From the NCBI RefSeq assembly GCF_001888805.2, contig NZ_CP019113.1, forward strand, positions 1,550,001 through 1,614,000: 64,000 nt of DNA, read 5' to 3'. Under the pieces are notes generated by a model that ran no database searches, was not told the origin of the DNA, and saw nothing but the letters and a program-made list of their open reading frames with translations. Source of the stretch: Enterobacter sp. SA187 (GTDB lineage: Bacteria > Pseudomonadota > Gammaproteobacteria > Enterobacterales > Enterobacteriaceae). Below, piece after piece: positions 41,945 through 51,158 of this stretch (the first letter of the stretch is position 1; each line of letters starts with the position of its first letter). Both the position numbers and the translations under genes were made by a program.

Positions 41945-43813
41945 ATGCCGATTCAGGTTTTGCCGCCACAGCTTGCGAACCAGATCGCCGCAGGCGAAGT
42001 GGTGGAACGTCCTGCGTCGGTTGTGAAAGAGCTGGTGGAAAACAGCCTTGATGCCGGGGCGACCCGCATTGACATTGATATCGAACGCGGTGGCGCGAAG
42101 CTTATCCGCATCCGCGATAACGGCTGCGGCATCAAAAAGGATGAGCTGGCGCTGGCGCTGGCGCGTCATGCCACCAGTAAAATCGCCTCCCTCGACGATC
42201 TGGAAGCCATTATCAGCCTTGGCTTTCGCGGCGAGGCGCTGGCCAGCATCAGCTCGGTATCCCGCCTGACGCTGACCTCGCGCACAGCAGATCAGCCCGA
42301 AGCCTGGCAGGCTTACGCCGAAGGGCGCGACATGGACGTAACGGTCAAACCCGCCGCGCATCCGGTGGGGACGACGCTGGAAGTGCTGGATCTCTTTTAT
42401 AACACCCCCGCCCGCCGCAAATTTATGCGTACCGAGAAGACCGAATTCGGACATATCGATGAGGTGATCCGCCGTATCGCGCTGGCGCGTTTTGACGTCA
42501 CCATCAACCTGAACCACAACGGGAAGATGGTGCGACAGTATCGTGCCGTCCCACCAGGCGGACAGAAAGAACGCCGTCTCGGCGCGATCTGCGGCGTGCC
42601 TTTTATCGAACAGGCGCTGCAAATCGAATGGCAGCACGGCGATCTGGGGATGCGCGGCTGGGTGGCGGATCCGCAGTCCACCACCTCCGCCTTCGCCGAG
42701 ATCCAGTACTGCTACGTCAATGGTCGTATGATGCGCGATCGCCTGATCAATCATGCGATCCGCCAGGCCTGTGAGGATAAACTCGGCGCCGATCAGCAAC
42801 CGGCGTTTGTGCTCTATCTCGAGATCGATCCGCATCAGGTGGACGTCAACGTCCATCCGGCCAAGCATGAAGTGCGTTTCCACCAGTCGCGGCTGGTACA
42901 TGATTTTATCTATCAGGGCGTATTGAGCGTCCTGCAACAACGGCTGGATACGGCGCTACCGCTGGCCGACGCGCCGGAACCGCGCAGTATGCCGGAAAAC
43001 CGCATCGCGGCGGGTAAAAACCAGTTCGCCAGCCCGGCGGTCGCCCGCGAGCCTGCGCCGGAGCGTTATACCGCACCGGCGGCCGCGCCGCGCGCTGGAC
43101 AGGGTGGCGGGCAAAGCAGCGGTGGCGCAGGCTGGCCGAACGCCCAGCCGGGCTATCAGAAACAGCAGGGGGCGTTATATCGCCAGTTGCTGGAGACGCC
43201 CGCCGTTGAGCGTAGCGCGCCAGCCCCCGAACCCACACCCTCCGCCGTTGACGCGCACAGCCAGAGCTTTGGCCGCGTGCTGACGATTATCGGCCAGGAT
43301 TGCGCCCTGCTGGAGCGCGACGGGGCGTTATTCCTGCTGGCGTTGCCGGTGGCGGAGCGCTGGTACAAACAGGCACAGCTGACGCCGGGTAATACAGCGG
43401 CCTGCGCACAGCCGCTCTTGATCCCGGTTCGCCTGAAAGTCAGCGCTGACGAGCGCGCGGCGCTGCAACGTGCACAGGCAATGCTGGCCGACATGGGCAT
43501 CGAATTTATGTCCGATGCCCATCATGTGACCATTCGCGCCGTGCCTTTACCCTTACGCCAACAAAATTTACAAATCTTGATTCCTGAACTGATAGGCTAC
43601 CTGGCGCAGCAAACAACGTTAGACGCGGCGAACACCGCCCAGTGGATTGCCCGTAAGCTTGAGAGCGTCCACCCGCAGTGGAGTGTGGCTCAGGCCATCA
43701 CGGTGATCGCCGATGTCGAACGTCTTTGCCCGCAGCTGGTGAAAACCCCGCCGGGTGGCCTGGTTCAACCTGTTGATTTACATTCGGCGATGAACGCCCT
43801 GAGACATGACTGA
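41945..43813 (+). CDS. mutL: DNA mismatch repair protein MutL
   Basis: 622 residues (E. coli 615). GHKL ATPase at the N-terminus: LVENSLDAGA, RDNGCGI and LGFRGEALASI. A flexible Pro/Ala/Gln linker (about 350-440) and a C-terminal dimer domain follow. The endonuclease motif DQHAxxE is absent, as in all enterics. It couples MutS to MutH and UvrD. Confidence 0.98.
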   Translation: MPIQVLPPQLANQIAAGEVVERPASVVKELVENSLDAGATRIDIDIERGGAKLIRIRDNGCGIKKDELALALARHATSKIASLDDLEAIISLGFRGEALASISSVSRLTLTSRTADQPEAWQAYAEGRDMDVTVKPAAHPVGTTLEVLDLFYNTPARRKFMRTEKTEFGHIDEVIRRIALARFDVTINLNHNGKMVRQYRAVPPGGQKERRLGAICGVPFIEQALQIEWQHGDLGMRGWVADPQSTTSAFAEIQYCYVNGRMMRDRLINHAIRQACEDKLGADQQPAFVLYLEIDPHQVDVNVHPAKHEVRFHQSRLVHDFIYQGVLSVLQQRLDTALPLADAPEPRSMPENRIAAGKNQFASPAVAREPAPERYTAPAAAPRAGQGGGQSSGGAGWPNAQPGYQKQQGALYRQLLETPAVERSAPAPEPTPSAVDAHSQSFGRVLTIIGQDCALLERDGALFLLALPVAERWYKQAQLTPGNTAACAQPLLIPVRLKVSADERAALQRAQAMLADMGIEFMSDAHHVTIRAVPLPLRQQNLQILIPELIGYLAQQTTLDAANTAQWIARKLESVHPQWSVAQAITVIADVERLCPQLVKTPPGGLVQPVDLHSAMNALRHD

Positions 43814-44756
43814 CCAGAGTATGGCGAGCCTGCCTAAGGCAATTTTTTTAATGGGGCCAACAGCCTCCGGCAAAACGGCGTTAGCCATTGAGTTGCGTAA
43901 AGTTTTGCCAGTAGAGTTGATAAGCGTCGATTCTGCCCTTATTTATCAGGGAATGGATATCGGCACCGCAAAGCCGGATGCCGACGAATTACGCGCGGCG
44001 CCGCACCGGTTGCTGGATATTCTCGACCCGGCGCAGGCCTATTCTGCGGCTGATTTTCGCCGCGATGCCCTGGCGCATATGGCAGAGATCACCGCCGCCG
44101 GGCGTATTCCGTTACTGGTGGGCGGCACCATGCTCTATTTTAAGGCGCTGCTGGAAGGGTTATCTCCCTTGCCGTCAGCGGATCCGGCGGTAAGAGCTAA
44201 AATTGAACAACAGGCGGCCGAGCTGGGATGGGACGCACTGCACAGGCAACTGCTGGAGATAGATCCGGTGGCCGGTGCGCGAATTCATCCAAATGATCCG
44301 CAAAGGCTTTCCCGGGCACTGGAAGTTTTTTTCATTTCGGGTAAAACTTTAACGGAACTGACGCAAACGTCAGGAGAGGCTCTGCCGTATCAGGTGCATC
44401 AGTTCGCCATCGCCCCGGCGAGCCGTGAACTGCTCCATCAGCGAATTGAGCAGCGTTTTCATCAGATGTTGGCTTCAGGTTTTGAAGCAGAAGTGCGGGC
44501 GCTTTTTGCCCGTGGAGATTTGCATACGGACATGCCTTCCATTCGTTGTGTGGGATACCGCCAGATGTGGTCTTACCTTGAAGGCGAGATTTCATATGAT
44601 GAAATGGTTTATCGAGGAGTTTGCGCCACGAGGCAGTTAGCGAAGCGTCAGATCACCTGGCTGCGTAGCTGGGACGGGGTTCACTGGTTAGACAGCGAAT
44701 CGCCCGAACAGGCAAGAGATGCGGTATTACAGGTAGTTGGTGCTAACGCAAACTGA
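43806..44756 (+). CDS. miaA: tRNA dimethylallyltransferase MiaA
   Basis: 316 residues, the E. coli length. P-loop GPTASGKTALAI, followed by SVDSALIYQGMDIGTAKP and LVGGTMLYFKALL. It adds dimethylallyl to N6 of A37 in tRNAs reading codons that start with U. It overlaps mutL by 8 bp and precedes hfq. Confidence 0.98.
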   Translation: MTDQSMASLPKAIFLMGPTASGKTALAIELRKVLPVELISVDSALIYQGMDIGTAKPDADELRAAPHRLLDILDPAQAYSAADFRRDALAHMAEITAAGRIPLLVGGTMLYFKALLEGLSPLPSADPAVRAKIEQQAAELGWDALHRQLLEIDPVAGARIHPNDPQRLSRALEVFFISGKTLTELTQTSGEALPYQVHQFAIAPASRELLHQRIEQRFHQMLASGFEAEVRALFARGDLHTDMPSIRCVGYRQMWSYLEGEISYDEMVYRGVCATRQLAKRQITWLRSWDGVHWLDSESPEQARDAVLQVVGANAN

Positions 44757-44852
44757 ATGTGTACAATTACATCGTATCGTGCGCAAAATTTTACGCAGTT
44801 TTCAGGGCCTCCGGGTTCTAAGTACAAAACAAGCATATAAGGAAAAGATAGA

Positions 44853-45161
44853 ATGGCTAAGGGGCAATCATTACAAGACCCGTTTTTGAACGCACTGCGT
44901 CGTGAACGTGTTCCGGTTTCTATTTATTTGGTGAATGGTATCAAGCTGCAAGGTCAAATTGAGTCTTTCGATCAGTTCGTGATCCTGTTGAAAAACACGG
45001 TCAGCCAGATGGTCTATAAGCACGCAATTTCTACTGTTGTCCCGTCTCGTCCGGTTTCTCATCACAGCAACAACACGACCGGCGGCTCCAGTAACTATCA
45101 TCATGGCAGTAACGCGCAGGGGTCCTCTGCGACGCAACAAGACAGCGACGACGCCGAGTAA
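44853..45161 (+). CDS. hfq: RNA chaperone Hfq
   Basis: 102 residues, as in E. coli. Sm1 (LVNGIKLQGQIESFDQFVIL) and Sm2 (YKHAISTVVPSR) motifs are intact, followed by a Gly/Ser/Asn/His-rich tail. The hexamer pairs small RNAs with mRNAs. AAGGAAAAG precedes the start; 96 bp separate it from miaA, room for the extra promoters known in E. coli. Confidence 0.99.
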   Translation: MAKGQSLQDPFLNALRRERVPVSIYLVNGIKLQGQIESFDQFVILLKNTVSQMVYKHAISTVVPSRPVSHHSNNTTGGSSNYHHGSNAQGSSATQQDSDDAE

Positions 45162-45183
45162 GGTTAGTTGTTGTTAATCCATG

Positions 45184-45211
45184 CCGGGGAGCCAGATTAT
45201 CTGAGTTCCCC
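45184..45211 (+). other. Hairpin between hfq and hflX
   Basis: CCGGGGA and TTCCCCG frame a loop of about 14 nt. No clear T-run follows; it may act as partial terminator or processing site. Confidence 0.35.
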
Positions 45212-45236
45212 GCTGGTATTTTAAGAGGGTTTACGC

Positions 45237-46517
45237 TTGTTTGACCGTTATGACGCCGGTGAGCAGGCGGTTCTGGTACACATCTATTTTTCGCAAGACA
45301 AAGATATGGAAGATCTCCAGGAGTTTGAATCCCTGGTCTCTTCAGCTGGTGTCGAAGCAATGCAGGTGGTTACCGGTAGCCGTAAAGCACCGCACCCAAA
45401 GTATTTTGTTGGTGAAGGTAAGGCAGTTGAAATAGCGGAAGCCGTTAAGGCAACAGGGGCATCGGTCGTACTTTTTGATCATGCGCTGACCCCTGCTCAG
45501 GAACGTAATCTTGAACGGTTATGCGAATGTCGTGTTATTGACCGCACCGGCTTGATTTTAGACATTTTTGCCCAACGTGCACGTACCCATGAAGGTAAGT
45601 TGCAGGTTGAGCTGGCGCAGCTGCGCCATATGGCTACGCGTCTGGTGCGTGGCTGGACCCACCTTGAGCGACAGAAAGGCGGGATTGGTTTGCGTGGTCC
45701 GGGGGAAACCCAGCTCGAGACCGACCGTCGTTTACTGCGCAATCGTATTATGCAGATCCTCTCGCGGCTTGAAAAAGTTGAAAAGCAGCGTGAGCAGGGA
45801 CGTCGCTCCCGTCAGAAAGCCGATATTCCGACCGTATCCTTAGTGGGATACACCAACGCCGGCAAATCGACGCTGTTTAACCAGATCACCGAGGCCCAGG
45901 TTTACGCCGCAGACCAGCTGTTTGCGACCCTGGATCCGACGCTGCGCCGTATCGACGTGGCGGACGTGGGCGAAACCGTGCTTGCGGATACCGTAGGGTT
46001 TATCCGCCATTTGCCACATGACCTGGTGGCCGCGTTTAAAGCCACGTTGCAGGAAACCCGTCAGGCCACGCTGCTGTTGCACGTTGTCGACGCAGCGGAT
46101 GTCCGCTTGCAGGAAAATATCGCCGCGGTGGATACGGTGCTCGAAGAAATCGACGCGCACGAAATCCCCACGCTGATGGTCATGAATAAAATCGATATGC
46201 TCGACAGCTTCGAGCCGCGTATCGATCGTGACGATGAAAATAAACCGATTCGGGTCTGGCTTTCAGCCCAGACCGGCGTCGGTGTACCACTGTTATTCCA
46301 GGCGTTAACCGAACGGCTTTCCGGAGAAGTCGCGCAGCACACGTTGCGTCTGCCTCCCGAAGAAGGGCGTTTGCGAAGCCGGTTTCACCAGCTTCAGGCG
46401 ATAGAAAAAGAGTGGATGGAGGAAGACGGCAGCGTGGGTATGCAGATACGCATGCCGATTATTGACTGGCGTCGACTCTGTAAACAAGAACCGGCATTGG
46501 TGGACTACGTGGTCTAA
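45237..46517 (+). CDS. hflX: GTPase HflX (ribosome splitting factor)
   Basis: 426 residues from TTG at 45237, as in E. coli, with GAGGG upstream. A glycine-rich HflX domain (KYFVGEGKAVEIAEAV; GIGLRGPGETQLETDRR) is followed by the GTPase with VGYTNAGKSTLFN, DTVGFI and MNKIDM. It binds 50S subunits and splits stalled ribosomes in heat shock. Confidence 0.98.
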   Translation: MFDRYDAGEQAVLVHIYFSQDKDMEDLQEFESLVSSAGVEAMQVVTGSRKAPHPKYFVGEGKAVEIAEAVKATGASVVLFDHALTPAQERNLERLCECRVIDRTGLILDIFAQRARTHEGKLQVELAQLRHMATRLVRGWTHLERQKGGIGLRGPGETQLETDRRLLRNRIMQILSRLEKVEKQREQGRRSRQKADIPTVSLVGYTNAGKSTLFNQITEAQVYAADQLFATLDPTLRRIDVADVGETVLADTVGFIRHLPHDLVAAFKATLQETRQATLLLHVVDAADVRLQENIAAVDTVLEEIDAHEIPTLMVMNKIDMLDSFEPRIDRDDENKPIRVWLSAQTGVGVPLLFQALTERLSGEVAQHTLRLPPEEGRLRSRFHQLQAIEKEWMEEDGSVGMQIRMPIIDWRRLCKQEPALVDYVV

Positions 46518-46584
46518 CCGGCGTATCACCTGAAGACATTTCCCCTCTGGGGATATCACCGCATAACAAATATGGAGCACAAAC

Positions 46585-47841
46585 ATGGCGTGGAATCAGC
46601 CCGGTAATAACGGACAAGACCGCGACCCGTGGGGGAGCAGCAATAAGCCCGACGGTAACTCTGGGGGAAATAAAGGCGGTCGCGAACAGGGGCCGCCTGA
46701 TTTAGATGATATTTTCCGTAAGCTGAGCAAAAAGCTTGGCGGTCTGGGCGGCGGTAAAGGTACCGGTTCAGGCGGCGGAAGTTCCGCGCCAGGCCCTCGC
46801 AGTCATATGGGAGGACGTGTGGTCGGTATCGTCGCTGCGGCCGCCGTCATTATCTGGGCTGCCAGCGGTTTCTATACCATTAAAGAAGCCGAGCGCGGTG
46901 TGGTCACCCGTTTCGGTAAATTCAGCCATCTGGTGGAGCCGGGTCTTAACTGGAAGCCGACGTTTATTGATAACGTGACGGCGGTAAACGTGGAATCCGT
47001 GCGTGAACTGGCGGCTTCCGGCGTGATGCTGACGTCCGACGAAAACGTAGTGCGCGTGGAAATGAACGTGCAGTACCGCGTGACCGATCCGCAGCACTAT
47101 CTGTTTAGCGTGACCAGCGCAGACGACAGCCTGCGTCAGGCCACCGACAGCGCCCTGCGTGGCGTGATCGGCAAATACACCATGGACCGTATCCTCACCG
47201 AAGGCCGTACCGTTATTCGTAGCGATACCCAACGTGAACTGGAAGAGACCATTCGTCCGTACAACATGGGTATCACCCTGCTGGACGTCAACTTCCAGGC
47301 CGCGCGTCCGCCGGAAGCCGTACAGGCCGCCTTTGATGATGCGATTGCCGCGCGTGAAAACGAACAGCAATCTATCCGTGAAGCGGAAGCTTACGCGAAC
47401 GAAGTACAGCCTCGTGCCAACGGTCAGGCCCAGCGTATTCTTGAAGAAGCCCGCGCATACCGCACGCAGACCATCCTGGAAGCCCAGGGTGAAGTGGCGC
47501 GTTTTGCCAAACTTCTGCCGGAATATAAAGCCGCACCGGAAATTACCCGTGAACGTCTGTATATCGAAAGCATGGAAAAAGTGCTGAGCCACACCCGCAA
47601 AGTGCTGGTTAACGATAAAGGCGGCAACCTGATGGTGCTTCCACTGGACCAAATGCTGAAGGGCGGTAACGCCAGCGGAGCAAAAAATGAGACCAGCGGT
47701 GCCAACAATCTGTTGCGCCTGCCGCCTGCCTCAAACTCCGGCAGCAATGCCAGCACCGCACCGACTGCCAGCCAGGGTGACATTATGGACCAACGCCGTG
47801 CCAACGCGCAGCGTAACGACTCACAGCGTCAGGGGGAATAA
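46585..47841 (+). CDS. hflK: FtsH protease modulator HflK
   Basis: 418 residues (E. coli 419). A Gly-rich cytoplasmic N-terminus, one membrane helix at about residues 78-97, and a periplasmic SPFH/band-7 domain with a long helical part (EAEAYANEVQPRANGQAQRI). It forms a cage with HflC around FtsH and limits its proteolysis. hflC starts 2 bp after the stop. Confidence 0.98.
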   Translation: MAWNQPGNNGQDRDPWGSSNKPDGNSGGNKGGREQGPPDLDDIFRKLSKKLGGLGGGKGTGSGGGSSAPGPRSHMGGRVVGIVAAAAVIIWAASGFYTIKEAERGVVTRFGKFSHLVEPGLNWKPTFIDNVTAVNVESVRELAASGVMLTSDENVVRVEMNVQYRVTDPQHYLFSVTSADDSLRQATDSALRGVIGKYTMDRILTEGRTVIRSDTQRELEETIRPYNMGITLLDVNFQAARPPEAVQAAFDDAIAARENEQQSIREAEAYANEVQPRANGQAQRILEEARAYRTQTILEAQGEVARFAKLLPEYKAAPEITRERLYIESMEKVLSHTRKVLVNDKGGNLMVLPLDQMLKGGNASGAKNETSGANNLLRLPPASNSGSNASTAPTASQGDIMDQRRANAQRNDSQRQGE

Positions 47842-47843
47842 CG

Positions 47844-48848
47844 ATGCGTAAGTCTATTATTGCGGTAATTATTATCGTGCTGGTCGTGCTCTATACGTCT
47901 ATTTTCGTGGTGAAAGAAGGCGAGCGCGGCATTACCATGCGTTTCGGTAAAGTCCTCCGTGACGATGAAAACAAACCGCTGGTCTTTGAGCCGGGTCTGC
48001 ATTTCAAACTGCCGTTTATCGAAGCCGTGAAAATGCTCGACGCCCGTATCCAGACGATGGATAACCAGGCTGACCGCTTTGTGACTAAAGAGAAGAAAGA
48101 CCTGATTGTCGACTCTTACATCAAGTGGCGCATCAGCGACTTCAGCCGTTACTACCTGGCAACCGGTGGTGGCGATGTCTCTCAGGCGGAAGTGCTGCTG
48201 AAACGTAAGTTCTCTGACCGTCTGCGTTCTGAAATCGGCCGTCTTGATGTGAAAGACATCGTGACTGACTCCCGCGGTCGTCTGACGCTGGAAGTGCGCG
48301 ATGCCCTGAACTCCGGTTCTGCCGGCACCGAGGATGAAGTGGCCACGCCTGCTGCCGATGACGAAATCGCGAAAGCCGCGAAACGCGTTACGGCGGAAAC
48401 CAACGGTAAAGTGCCGGTGGTGAACCCGAACAGTATGGCGGCCTTAGGTATTGAAGTGGTCGACGTGCGTATCAAGCAGATCAACCTGCCGAACGAAGTG
48501 TCGGAAGCGATTTACAACCGTATGCGCGCTGAGCGTGAAGCGGTTGCCCGTCGCCACCGTTCACAGGGCCAGGAAGAAGCCGAGAAGCTGCGCGCGGCCT
48601 CCGATTACGAAGTGACTAAAACGCTGGCGGAAGCGGAGCGTGAAGGTCGTATCCTGCGTGGTGAAGGTGATGCCGAAGCGGCTAAACTCTTTGCCGACGC
48701 CTTTAGCCAGGATCCTGACTTCTACGCCTTCATCCGTAGCCTGCGTGCTTACGAGAACAGCTTCCAGAGCAACCAGGACGTTATGGTGCTCAGCCCGGAC
48801 AGCGATTTCTTCCGCTACATGAAGACGCCGGGCAACGCCGTACGCTAA
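47844..48848 (+). CDS. hflC: FtsH protease modulator HflC
   Basis: 334 residues, as in E. coli. An N-terminal membrane helix (IIAVIIIVLVVLYTSIFVV) is followed by the SPFH domain and a helical C-terminal part. Partner of HflK in the FtsH-HflKC complex. Confidence 0.98.
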   Translation: MRKSIIAVIIIVLVVLYTSIFVVKEGERGITMRFGKVLRDDENKPLVFEPGLHFKLPFIEAVKMLDARIQTMDNQADRFVTKEKKDLIVDSYIKWRISDFSRYYLATGGGDVSQAEVLLKRKFSDRLRSEIGRLDVKDIVTDSRGRLTLEVRDALNSGSAGTEDEVATPAADDEIAKAAKRVTAETNGKVPVVNPNSMAALGIEVVDVRIKQINLPNEVSEAIYNRMRAEREAVARRHRSQGQEEAEKLRAASDYEVTKTLAEAEREGRILRGEGDAEAAKLFADAFSQDPDFYAFIRSLRAYENSFQSNQDVMVLSPDSDFFRYMKTPGNAVR

Positions 48849-48874
48849 CCCCGGTCAGGCTGTTTAATCTGCTA

Positions 48875-48908
48875 AAAACCACCGTGTTCCTCAGGAGCCG
48901 GTGGTTTT
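48875..48908 (+). terminator. Terminator after hflC
   Basis: AAAACCACCG and CGGTGGTTTT form a 10-bp stem with a 14-nt loop, ending in T residues, 27 bp after the hflC stop. Confidence 0.8.
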
Positions 48909-48929
48909 CTCATTCAGGGACATTTATAA

Positions 48930-49127
48930 ATGAACACCACCATCTGGCTGGCGCTGGCCCTCGTTCTGGTGCTGGAAGGCCTCGGGCCGATGCTTTATCC
49001 TCGTGCATGGCGACGTATGATCGGCGCGCTCATTCAGCTTCCTGATAACATTTTACGGCGTTTTGGCGGCGGTCTAGTGGTTGCTGGCGTCGTTGTCTAC
49101 TACATGTTGAGGAAAACGATTGGCTGA
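48930..49127 (+). CDS. yjeT: YjeT inner-membrane protein (DUF2065)
   Basis: 65 residues, as in K-12. Two hydrophobic segments: NTTIWLALALVLVLEGLGPM and VVAGVVVYYML. A small membrane protein of unknown role between hflC and purA in many proteobacteria. Confidence 0.93.
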   Translation: MNTTIWLALALVLVLEGLGPMLYPRAWRRMIGALIQLPDNILRRFGGGLVVAGVVVYYMLRKTIG

Positions 49128-49229
49128 AGACAAAGCACGCCGGTTTGCCGAAATTAGGCGACAAAAAGTGCTGATTATCAGAAAAAGCGATGGTAGAATC
49201 CTTTTTTAAGCAAACGGTGATTTTGAAAA

Positions 49230-50528
49230 ATGGGTAACAACGTCGTCGTACTGGGCACCCAATGGGGTGACGAAGGTAAAGGGAAGATCGTCGATCTCCT
49301 GACTGAACGGGCTAAATTTGTTGTACGCTACCAGGGCGGTCACAACGCAGGCCATACTCTCGTAATCAACGGTGAAAAAACCGTTCTCCATCTTATTCCA
49401 TCAGGTATTCTCCGCGATAACGTCACCAGCATCATTGGTAACGGCGTGGTGCTGTCTCCTGCTGCGTTAATGAAAGAGATGAAAGAACTGGAAGACCGCG
49501 GTATCCCGGTTCGCGAGCGTCTGCTGCTGTCTGAAGCCTGCCCGCTGATCCTCGATTATCATGTGGCGCTGGACGTAGCGCGTGAAAAAGCGCGCGGCGC
49601 GAAAGCGATCGGCACCACCGGTCGTGGCATCGGTCCGGCCTATGAAGATAAAGTAGCCCGTCGCGGTCTGCGCGTTGGCGACCTGTTCGACAAAGACACC
49701 TTCGCTACCAAACTCAAAGAAGTGCTGGAATACCATAACTTCCAGCTGGTTAACTTCTACAAAGTTGACGCTGTTGACTACCAGAAAGTGCTGGACGATG
49801 TGATGGCGGTTGCCGACATCCTCACTTCCATGGTGGTGGACGTCTCCGATCTGCTCGACCAGGCGCGTAAACGTGGTGATTTCATCATGTTCGAAGGCGC
49901 GCAGGGTACGCTGCTGGATATCGACCACGGTACCTATCCGTACGTTACCTCCTCCAACACCACCGCCGGTGGCGTGGCGACAGGTTCCGGTATTGGTCCG
50001 CGCTATGTGGATTACGTGCTTGGCATCATCAAAGCTTACTCCACCCGCGTTGGCGCAGGTCCGTTCCCGACGGAGCTGTTTGACGACATCGGCGAGTTCC
50101 TGTGCAAACAGGGTAACGAGTTCGGCGCTACCACCGGCCGTCGCCGTCGTACCGGCTGGCTGGATGCGGTTGCCGTGCGCCGTGCGGTGCAGATCAACTC
50201 CCTGTCTGGCTTCTGCCTGACCAAGCTGGACGTGTTGGATGGCCTGAAAGAAGTGAAAATCTGTGTGGCATACCGTATGCCGGATGGCCGCGAAGTGACC
50301 ACCACGCCGATGGCTGCCGACGACTGGGAAGGCATCGAGCCGATCTACGAAACCATGCCGGGCTGGTCAGAAACCACCTTCGGCGTGAAAGAGCGTAGCG
50401 GCCTGCCGCAGGCTGCGCTGAACTACATTCAGCGTATCGAAGAATTAACGGGCGTACCGATCGATATTATCTCTACCGGTCCTGACCGTTCTGAAACCAT
50501 GATCCTGCGCGATCCGTTCGACGCATAA
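49230..50528 (+). CDS. purA: Adenylosuccinate synthetase
   Basis: 432 residues, as in E. coli. WGDEGKGKIVD and GHNAGHT near the start hold the GTP site and the catalytic residues; TTGRGIGPAYEDK and TGRRRRTGWLD follow. It joins aspartate to IMP with GTP to make adenylosuccinate for AMP. Transcribed alone, ending in a terminator. Confidence 0.99.
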   Translation: MGNNVVVLGTQWGDEGKGKIVDLLTERAKFVVRYQGGHNAGHTLVINGEKTVLHLIPSGILRDNVTSIIGNGVVLSPAALMKEMKELEDRGIPVRERLLLSEACPLILDYHVALDVAREKARGAKAIGTTGRGIGPAYEDKVARRGLRVGDLFDKDTFATKLKEVLEYHNFQLVNFYKVDAVDYQKVLDDVMAVADILTSMVVDVSDLLDQARKRGDFIMFEGAQGTLLDIDHGTYPYVTSSNTTAGGVATGSGIGPRYVDYVLGIIKAYSTRVGAGPFPTELFDDIGEFLCKQGNEFGATTGRRRRTGWLDAVAVRRAVQINSLSGFCLTKLDVLDGLKEVKICVAYRMPDGREVTTTPMAADDWEGIEPIYETMPGWSETTFGVKERSGLPQAALNYIQRIEELTGVPIDIISTGPDRSETMILRDPFDA

Positions 50529-50535
50529 TCACGCC

Positions 50536-50565
50536 AGGGGCGCCATCACAGCGCCCCTTGTTTTG
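50536..50565 (+). terminator. purA terminator
   Basis: AGGGGCGC-CATCACA-GCGCCCCT followed by TGTTTT, 7 bp after the stop. Confidence 0.88.
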
Positions 50566-50694
50566 CCCTTATTACTTCTTCCCATCACCGTTCATTTCTA
50601 AATAAATTAGCAGCCTGACAGGTGGCTGGTTTATCATCAATAGTGTCAATACACCACGGGTGTCCCGCGTTTTTTCTTATTTCCTGAGGTTGAT

Positions 50695-51120
50695 GTGCAG
50701 TTAACGAGTTTCACCGATTACGGATTGCGAGCCTTAATCTATATGGCGTCGCTGCCGGAAGGACGAATGACCAGTATTTCTGAAGTGACAGAAGTGTACG
50801 GTGTGTCCCGTAATCACATGGTCAAAATCATCAACCAGCTGAGCCGGGCAGGCTACGTCACGGCCGTCAGGGGCAAAAACGGCGGGATCCGGCTGGGTAA
50901 GCCAGCCCGTGCTATATGTATAGGTGATGTAGTGCGTGAACTGGAGCCGCTGACGCTGGTCAATTGCAGCAGCGCATTTTGTCATATCACGCCCGCCTGC
51001 CGCCTGAAAAAGGCCCTTTCCCAGGCCGTGCAGAGCTTTCTTAAGGAGCTGGACAGCTACACGCTGGCAGACCTGGTTGAAGAGAATCAACCGCTTTATA
51101 AATTATTGCTGGTGGAATGA
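50695..51120 (+). CDS. nsrR: Nitric-oxide-sensing repressor NsrR
   Basis: 141 residues from GTG at 50695, as in E. coli. Rrf2-family winged helix (TSISEVTEVYGVSRNHMVKI) and cluster ligands Cys91, Cys96 and Cys102 in NCSSAFCHITPAC. The Fe-S cluster reacts with NO and releases promoters of NO defence genes. rnr starts 38 bp later on the same transcript. Confidence 0.98.
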   Translation: MQLTSFTDYGLRALIYMASLPEGRMTSISEVTEVYGVSRNHMVKIINQLSRAGYVTAVRGKNGGIRLGKPARAICIGDVVRELEPLTLVNCSSAFCHITPACRLKKALSQAVQSFLKELDSYTLADLVEENQPLYKLLLVE

Positions 51121-51158
51121 CAGACTTTTCCGCCAGAGCTGACAACGGAGGAACCGCA

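Noticed and set aside
41654..42940. 428-codon minus-strand frame opposite mutL
   Set aside because: Antisense shadow; mutL motifs are intact on the plus strand.
51117..51158. Upstream ATG for rnr overlapping the nsrR stop
   Set aside because: The added residues are unlike RNase R, and the ATG at 51159 has a strong GGAGGAA.
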